From: Hujiaoplasma nucleasis
Lineage (GTDB): Bacteria > Bacillota_I > Bacilli_A > Izemoplasmatales > Hujiaoplasmataceae
DNA: 64,000 nt
Direction of reading: 5' to 3'
Assembly: GCF_013745115.1 (NCBI RefSeq)
Contig: NZ_CP051151.1
Location: 1,674,001 to 1,738,000 of the forward strand
The notes beneath the pieces were generated by a model that saw only the letters and a program-made list of their open reading frames with translations, searched no databases and had not been told where the DNA came from. The position numbers and the translations under genes are program-made. Positions 59,095-64,000 of the stretch are shown in pieces; within the stretch, counting starts at the first letter, position 1; each line of letters starts with the position of its first letter.

Positions 59095-61566
59095 ATGAAA
59101 ATAACAAAGAAGATACCACGATTACCAATCATGTCCTTGGTTTTGCTATTTTTAGTGGTAATGACTGTCTTATTTGCTTTTATTTCGGATTTAATTTCTG
59201 ATAAGCAAATAGAAAATTTGACTTTAAAAAGAGATGTGGCAGTATCTAAAATACAAAGAGAATTAGTTGAAACTGAATCTTTACTTATTTCTATGGCTTT
59301 ATCAATTGAAAATGGTATGGCCATAGGAGATTTAGAAGAGATTTTAAATGATATTGATGAAAAAAATGACAATATTACGCAAATGTTTTATGGGTTAGAA
59401 GATGATTCTTATATTATCACAGATGATAATTATGGTGAAGCAGTCATTGTTACACAAAGACCATGGTATATTGATGCGAAAAATCAAGGCGGTATGGTCT
59501 ATACAGATGCTTATTTGGATGAGGTAACTGGTGGACCGGTTATGACACTCGCTATCCCAGTATATGGTGATAATCAACAACTTAAAGGTGTTTTAGGGGC
59601 AGATGTTAGTGTAGTTACTGTGACTGATTTTATTAGAGATTTTATTGAAATAGAAAAAGGATATGCCTTCTTGTTAGATAGTCAAGGACAAGTGATTGGC
59701 CATCCTTTGATTGATCATAATTCATCAACTTTGATGAATTATGATGATTTTGATATTCCTTTTTCATCTCTTAATAAAAATCAAGGTATCACATCATATC
59801 TTAAAACTGGAAATCAATATGGAAAAATATCTTACATGTACTTTGAAAACTCATCTTTTGTTTTTGGTATTTTTATGACAAGAGCTGAATTAAATCAATC
59901 TTTGATAACATTTTTAATCGTTTCTATTTCTATTTTAGTTTTAATGGTCTCAGTTTTTACTGTAATCATTATTATTTATAAAAGTCATGTTGAGAAACCT
60001 ATGAATCGATTAATTGAAGATATTAATCGGATTGATATTTCTAAAAATTCCGATTTTAGATTAGAAACTAGCAATAAAGTAGGATTCACTCCTGCAAGAA
60101 TTGCCTTAAATAATCTTATTGATATGTCTGTTAACTATCAAGACCAATTGGAAGAATCCTTAGAAGAGTTATCTTTAGAAAACCAGAAATTTGAGTCTTT
60201 ATTATCTTCATCATCAGATATAGTTTTTGTGATTGATACATTTAAGCGATATATCAATGTCTTTGGTTCAGTCAAAGATGTCTTGGGCATTTCTAAAGAA
60301 GAAATTATTGGCAAGACTCATGAAGAAGCTTTTGGTTATAAGTATGCTATGGAAAGAAATGATGAATACGATAGAGTATTGAATGGAGAGTCAGTAATAT
60401 ATTCTTGGGAAAGTCATTTTATGGGTAAAACTTATTATTTCGAAAATATTTTAAATCCAATCTTTAATCAAGATAAAATCGTTATTGGTGCAGTTGGTGT
60501 TGCTAGGGATATAACCGAACAAGAAAATCGATACCAAGAATTATTGTATATTTCTACTCATGATTACTTAACAGACCTATATAACCGTAAAGTCTATTAT
60601 GAACGATTAAAAGAATTGAATGACTCTGAACAATTTCCTTTTGCGGTTATCAATTTAGATTTTAATGGGTTAAAATTAATTAATGATGCTTTTGGTCATG
60701 AGTATGGCGATTTAGCATTGAAAAAAACTGCTGAAATACTAAAAAATCTTATTGGAGAAAATGACTCTGTTTATCGTGTCAGCGGTGATGAGTTTTCTGT
60801 AATTATGGTTAATGCTTATAAACAAGATGTAATTCAGTTTAGAAGTCACTTGTTTGACGAACTTAAAAAAACAAAAATTAAGAATTTGAGTTTATCTGTA
60901 GCCATGGGTTATTTTATTCAAAAAGATCGCTTAACACCATTGGATGAAGTTAGAAAAAATGCAGAAAATGATATGTATAGACAAAAAATACTTGACCGTA
61001 AGTCTGTAAAGAACAAGGCTATTTCAGCCATACTAAAAACTTTAACCGACAAATATGATTATGAGAAAAGACATTCAGAACGTGTCATGAAAATCTCGGC
61101 TAAAATTGGTAAAGCTTTAAAACTTGATGATGATTCAATTAAAGCATTGTCAACTGCGGCTTTGTTCCATGATATTGGGAAAATTTCTTTGCCTGATAAT
61201 ATTTTAAATAAGGCGGATAAATTAACTCCAGAGGAGTATGAAGTCATTAAAACCCATACAAGTAATGGATATGAAATACTTAACACAGCTGATGAATATT
61301 CTGAATTAGCGATTCATGCATCAAGCCATCATGAAAGATATGATGGTAAAGGCTATCCTCACGGGTTGAAAGGTGAACAAATTCCTTACTATTCAAGAAT
61401 TATATGTATAGCTGATGCTTATGAAGCTATGACATCTGACCGTCCTTACAGGAGAAGATTAAGTAAGGAAAAAGCTAGACAAGAGATTATTGATAACGCT
61501 GGAAGCCAGTTTGATCCAAAAATTGCAAAGGTATTTATTGATTTATTAGACAAAGAAGAAGCTTAG
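59095..61566 (+). CDS. dCache sensor with PAS, GGDEF and HD-GYP domains
   Basis: 823 residues. Membrane helix 1 (~13-35), extracellular dCache domain (~36-275; RPWYIDAKNQGG and LKGVLGADVSV are typical), helix 2 (~275-300), PAS (~365-475), GGDEF (~480-640) and HD-GYP (~645-815). The GGDEF substrate site is complete (FNGLKLINDAFGHEYGD), with SGDEF in place of GGDEF, a variant compatible with activity. HDIGK and HHERYDGKGYPHG are canonical. It probably both makes and degrades c-di-GMP in response to an extracellular ligand, possibly an amino acid. Confidence 0.92.
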   Translation: MKITKKIPRLPIMSLVLLFLVVMTVLFAFISDLISDKQIENLTLKRDVAVSKIQRELVETESLLISMALSIENGMAIGDLEEILNDIDEKNDNITQMFYGLEDDSYIITDDNYGEAVIVTQRPWYIDAKNQGGMVYTDAYLDEVTGGPVMTLAIPVYGDNQQLKGVLGADVSVVTVTDFIRDFIEIEKGYAFLLDSQGQVIGHPLIDHNSSTLMNYDDFDIPFSSLNKNQGITSYLKTGNQYGKISYMYFENSSFVFGIFMTRAELNQSLITFLIVSISILVLMVSVFTVIIIIYKSHVEKPMNRLIEDINRIDISKNSDFRLETSNKVGFTPARIALNNLIDMSVNYQDQLEESLEELSLENQKFESLLSSSSDIVFVIDTFKRYINVFGSVKDVLGISKEEIIGKTHEEAFGYKYAMERNDEYDRVLNGESVIYSWESHFMGKTYYFENILNPIFNQDKIVIGAVGVARDITEQENRYQELLYISTHDYLTDLYNRKVYYERLKELNDSEQFPFAVINLDFNGLKLINDAFGHEYGDLALKKTAEILKNLIGENDSVYRVSGDEFSVIMVNAYKQDVIQFRSHLFDELKKTKIKNLSLSVAMGYFIQKDRLTPLDEVRKNAENDMYRQKILDRKSVKNKAISAILKTLTDKYDYEKRHSERVMKISAKIGKALKLDDDSIKALSTAALFHDIGKISLPDNILNKADKLTPEEYEVIKTHTSNGYEILNTADEYSELAIHASSHHERYDGKGYPHGLKGEQIPYYSRIICIADAYEAMTSDRPYRRRLSKEKARQEIIDNAGSQFDPKIAKVFIDLLDKEEA

Positions 61567-61608
61567 AAATAAGTTTCTTTTTTACTTAGAATCACTTATA
61601 ATATAATT

Positions 61609-62589
61609 ATGAATATTAATAAACTAGAAAATTGGTACGCAGATCATCATCGGAAGTTGCCATTTAGAGAAACAAAAGACCCATATCATATATGGGTTTC
61701 TGAAGTTATGCTCCAACAAACACAAGTAGAAACTGTAATTCCTTATTTTGAACGCTTTATTAAGCGCTTGCCAAGTATTCATGATTTAGCTGCTATTGAG
61801 GAAGAAAAATTGTTTTCATTAATTCAAGGTCTAGGCTATTATCGCCGTTTTAAAAACCTTCATAAGGCAGCGAAAATAGTCGTTACTCAACATAAAGGTA
61901 TATTTCCTTCTTCCTTTAAAGAAGTAAGAAAATTGCCTGGAATAGGCGATTATACAGCAGGAGCTATTATGTCGATTGCTTATAATAAACCCTATAATGC
62001 TACAGATGGCAATGTCATCCGAGTCTTATCAAGATTGATGAATATAAATGATGATATGCGTATAGATAAAAATAAAAAACAAATCACCGCCATTAACCAG
62101 AGCTTTATTGAAAAAGCAAACCCAAATATCTATACTCAAGCCATTATGGAATTAGGGGCTTTAATCTGTAGGCCTATTCATCCTAAATGTAAGTTATGCC
62201 CCTTAAATTCTGAATGTCTAGCTTATAAAAATAATCTTCAAAACACCTTGCCTAATTTATCAAAAAAGCCTGAAAAAAAGCTTATACAATATAAAGTGTT
62301 TATTATAAGAGATAATAATTATCTTTATTTAAGAAAGAGAAAAGAAAAATTGCTTGGAGGTATGTATGAATTTCCTCAGTTTGAAGAGGATCTATTGCCT
62401 TTTGATTACCATGTAATAAAAGTATTGGGGCATAAAAAACATATTTTCACCCATCTGATTTGGGAAATGAAAGCATTAGAAGTCAAATTAATATCGGAGC
62501 CCTTAGATGAATGGATTAAAATTTCTATTGATGATTTAAAATTATATCCTATGGCTACCGCTCATAAAAAAATCGCTAACTTATTATAG
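61609..62589 (+). CDS. mutY: A/G-specific adenine glycosylase
   Basis: 326 residues. SEVMLQQTQVE (catalytic Glu ~32), LPGIGDYTAGAI helix-hairpin-helix, ATDGNVIRVL (catalytic Asp ~132) and a four-Cys [4Fe-4S] loop (ICRPIHPKCKLCPLNSEC, ~187-204) are present. A short Nudix-like C-terminal recognition domain follows. It removes adenine mispaired with 8-oxoguanine. It overlaps nothing and ends in a terminator shared with the convergent groEL gene. Confidence 0.95.
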   Translation: MNINKLENWYADHHRKLPFRETKDPYHIWVSEVMLQQTQVETVIPYFERFIKRLPSIHDLAAIEEEKLFSLIQGLGYYRRFKNLHKAAKIVVTQHKGIFPSSFKEVRKLPGIGDYTAGAIMSIAYNKPYNATDGNVIRVLSRLMNINDDMRIDKNKKQITAINQSFIEKANPNIYTQAIMELGALICRPIHPKCKLCPLNSECLAYKNNLQNTLPNLSKKPEKKLIQYKVFIIRDNNYLYLRKRKEKLLGGMYEFPQFEEDLLPFDYHVIKVLGHKKHIFTHLIWEMKALEVKLISEPLDEWIKISIDDLKLYPMATAHKKIANLL

Positions 62590-62600
62590 TTAGCGATTTA
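62571..62600. terminator. Bidirectional terminator between mutY and groEL
   Basis: AATCGCTAACT TATTAT AGTTAGCGATT, perfect 11-bp stem overlapping the mutY stop, A- and T-rich flanks. Confidence 0.9.
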
Positions 62601-62605
62601 TAATT

Positions 62606-64000
62606 TTAGTACATACCAGGATTCATTTGAGGTAGATCATTTTTTTCTTCTTTTTGGCTAACAACAGCAGCTTCAGTTGTTATAAACATACCTGCTATAC
62701 TAGCAGCATTTAAGACAGCGTTTCTAGTCACTTTAGTTGGGTCTATAATGCCTTCGTCAATCATGTTAACAAATTGACCAGTTTTAGCGTTGAACCCAAT
62801 ATCTTTTTTAGAATTTTTTTGTTTTTCGACAATTTCAACTCCATCAAAACCAGCGTTTTCAGCGATTTGGAAAGTAGGAGTAAGTAAACTTTCTAACACA
62901 ATATTAATACCTTTTTGAACTTCTTGGTCTGAATCATTTAAACTTCCTTTGAGTTCATTATATATATCGATTAAGATTGCGCCTCCTCCAATTACAATGC
63001 CTTCTTCAACGGCTGCTTTTGTAGCATTTAGAGCATCTTCAATTCTAAGTTTTTTCTCTTTTAACTCAGTTTCTGTGGTAGCTCCAACTTTTAAAATGGC
63101 GATACCGTCTGTTAGTTTTCCAAGTCTCTCTCTTAAGCGTTTCTTATCATAGTCTGAGGATGTATTTTCTAATTGTTCTTTAATAATTTTTGCACGTTCT
63201 TCGATAGAATCTTTTGAACCTGCACCTTCTAGGATGGTAGTAGTGTCTTTGCTTACAATAATTTTTTTAGCCAAACCTAAATCATCCATGGTCATATCTT
63301 TTAGTTCCATATTCAAATCTTTTGCATAAAAGTTTGCGTTAGTAAGGGTTGCTATATCTTGTAGTATATCTTTTTGATTGTCTCCGAAACCTGGTGCTTT
63401 AGTGGCCACTACATTAAATGTTCCCCTAAGTTTATTAACAATTAAAGTTGATACAACTTCATTTTCAATATCATCAGCGATTATGAAAAGAGGTTTGTTT
63501 TGTTCTACAACTTGTTCTAACAAAGGTAAAATATCTTTAATGGTCGATATTTTTTGATCTGTGACTAAAACATAGGTATTTTCTAAATTTACTTCCATTT
63601 TTTCTCTGTCAGTAACCATATATGGACTGATATAACCCTTATCATATTGCATACCCTCAACCAGTTCTAAATTGGTATCAAATCCTTTTGATTCATCTAC
63701 TTGGATGACACCAGATTTTCCTACTTGGTCCATTGCTTTTGCAATTAAATCACCAATTTCTGTAGAACCAGATGAAATACTAGCCACTGAAGCTATATCG
63801 TGCGAAGAATTCAAAGTTCTTGTTTTTTCTAACAATCTTTTAGAAACTTCTTTACTTGCTTTGTCAATACCTTCTTTTAATAAAACTGGATTAGTGCCTT
63901 TGTCTACATGTCTTAACCCCTCGTGTATCATTGCTTGAGCTAATACAGTAGCGGTTGTTGTTCCATCACCAGCTTGATCATTTGTTTTTGATGCAACTTC
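62606..64000 (-). CDS. groEL: Chaperonin GroEL, 5' end outside window
   Basis: About 465 residues of GroEL are visible, open to the window edge; comparison with E. coli suggests ~75 N-terminal residues are missing. GDGTTTATVLAQA (ATP site) lies at the edge; VEGMQYDKGYISPYMV, KAPGFGDNQKDILQDIA and EEGIVIGGGAIL are typical. The C-terminus is EEKNDLPQMNPGMY, without the usual Gly-Met-rich tail. GroES, normally upstream, would lie beyond the window. Confidence 0.97.
   Translation of the reverse strand, partial: EVASKTNDQAGDGTTTATVLAQAMIHEGLRHVDKGTNPVLLKEGIDKASKEVSKRLLEKTRTLNSSHDIASVASISSGSTEIGDLIAKAMDQVGKSGVIQVDESKGFDTNLELVEGMQYDKGYISPYMVTDREKMEVNLENTYVLVTDQKISTIKDILPLLEQVVEQNKPLFIIADDIENEVVSTLIVNKLRGTFNVVATKAPGFGDNQKDILQDIATLTNANFYAKDLNMELKDMTMDDLGLAKKIIVSKDTTTILEGAGSKDSIEERAKIIKEQLENTSSDYDKKRLRERLGKLTDGIAILKVGATTETELKEKKLRIEDALNATKAAVEEGIVIGGGAILIDIYNELKGSLNDSDQEVQKGINIVLESLLTPTFQIAENAGFDGVEIVEKQKNSKKDIGFNAKTGQFVNMIDEGIIDPTKVTRNAVLNAASIAGMFITTEAAVVSQKEEKNDLPQMNPGMY

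Overview
This 64 kb window comes from a very AT-rich, low-GC Gram-positive-type genome. TGG encodes Trp, and TGA acts as a normal stop (for example in the G6PDH gene ending at 8051 and at the glycerol-operon junctions near 47060 and 48316), so the standard bacterial code applies, not the Mycoplasma code. The gene set fits an anaerobic fermenter of the Firmicutes/Tenericutes border: a three-subunit [FeFe]-hydrogenase, L-lactate dehydrogenase, iron-sulfur serine dehydratase, GlpP-type glycerol regulation, lipoproteins, c-di-GMP enzymes and GroEL. My best guess is the Izemoplasmatales/Acholeplasmatales neighbourhood; this is inference from gene content and was not tested by phylogeny.

Layout. 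1-2354: nucleoside/ribose salvage (PfkB kinase, nucleoside hydrolase) plus a membrane-anchored unknown. 2463-5035: aminotransferase, cyclophilin, esterase. 5110-8655: two tandem GntR/UTRA regulators, glucose-6-phosphate dehydrogenase and a cyclase-family hydrolase. 8668-12031: PhzF, GlsB-like protein, and a TetR gene divergent from a CPA-type antiporter with a palindrome between them. 12185-20047: S9 peptidase, thioredoxin-CcdA fusion, an operon of MFS exporter, terpenoid-cyclase-like protein and XRE membrane regulator, a NERD protein and a DUF1858 protein. 20193-23128: orphan oligopeptide-type permease, serine dehydratase, methyltransferase. 23343-27432: hydrogenase operon in the order NuoE-like, NuoF-like, catalytic subunit. 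27450-29789: ABC permease and binding lipoprotein without an ATPase, divergent from a Crp/Fnr regulator with a perfect palindrome at its promoter. 29841-32072: hpt and pyrG, the latter with a leader hairpin.

32141-36594 is the most unusual part. An intact tRNA-Val(GAC) gene is followed by two degraded copies of its own 3' half. Each copy is preceded by a related block that looks like an integrase tail or arm-site array, and two cargo segments lie between the copies (a lipoprotein; a small protein plus a DUF4143 ATPase). I read this as a decayed tandem array of elements that integrated at the tRNA 3' end. Just beyond it lie an LtaS-like phosphatase/transferase that is a lipoprotein, a Nudix hydrolase and a polytopic membrane protein.

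39691-41632 is a CsoR-family repressor with its operator, a thioredoxin reductase-like flavoprotein and a two-domain disulfide oxidoreductase, probably one thiol-redox operon. 41756-44872 has lactate dehydrogenase, YjbQ, GNAT and two unknowns. 45005-50155 is a glycerol/glycerol-3-phosphate operon (glpP, FAD dehydrogenase, flavoprotein, DUF1667, glpK) with terminator-like leader hairpins. The next gene, a membrane-fused alpha/beta hydrolase, has a similar leader and may share the regulation. 52460-55083 encodes two exported surface proteins. 55524-61566 carries two GGDEF plus HD-GYP proteins flanking a DUF2130 protein. The window ends with mutY and the 3' part of groEL.

No rRNA, CRISPR array or insertion sequence was seen. 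Many start codons were placed by Shine-Dalgarno spacing.
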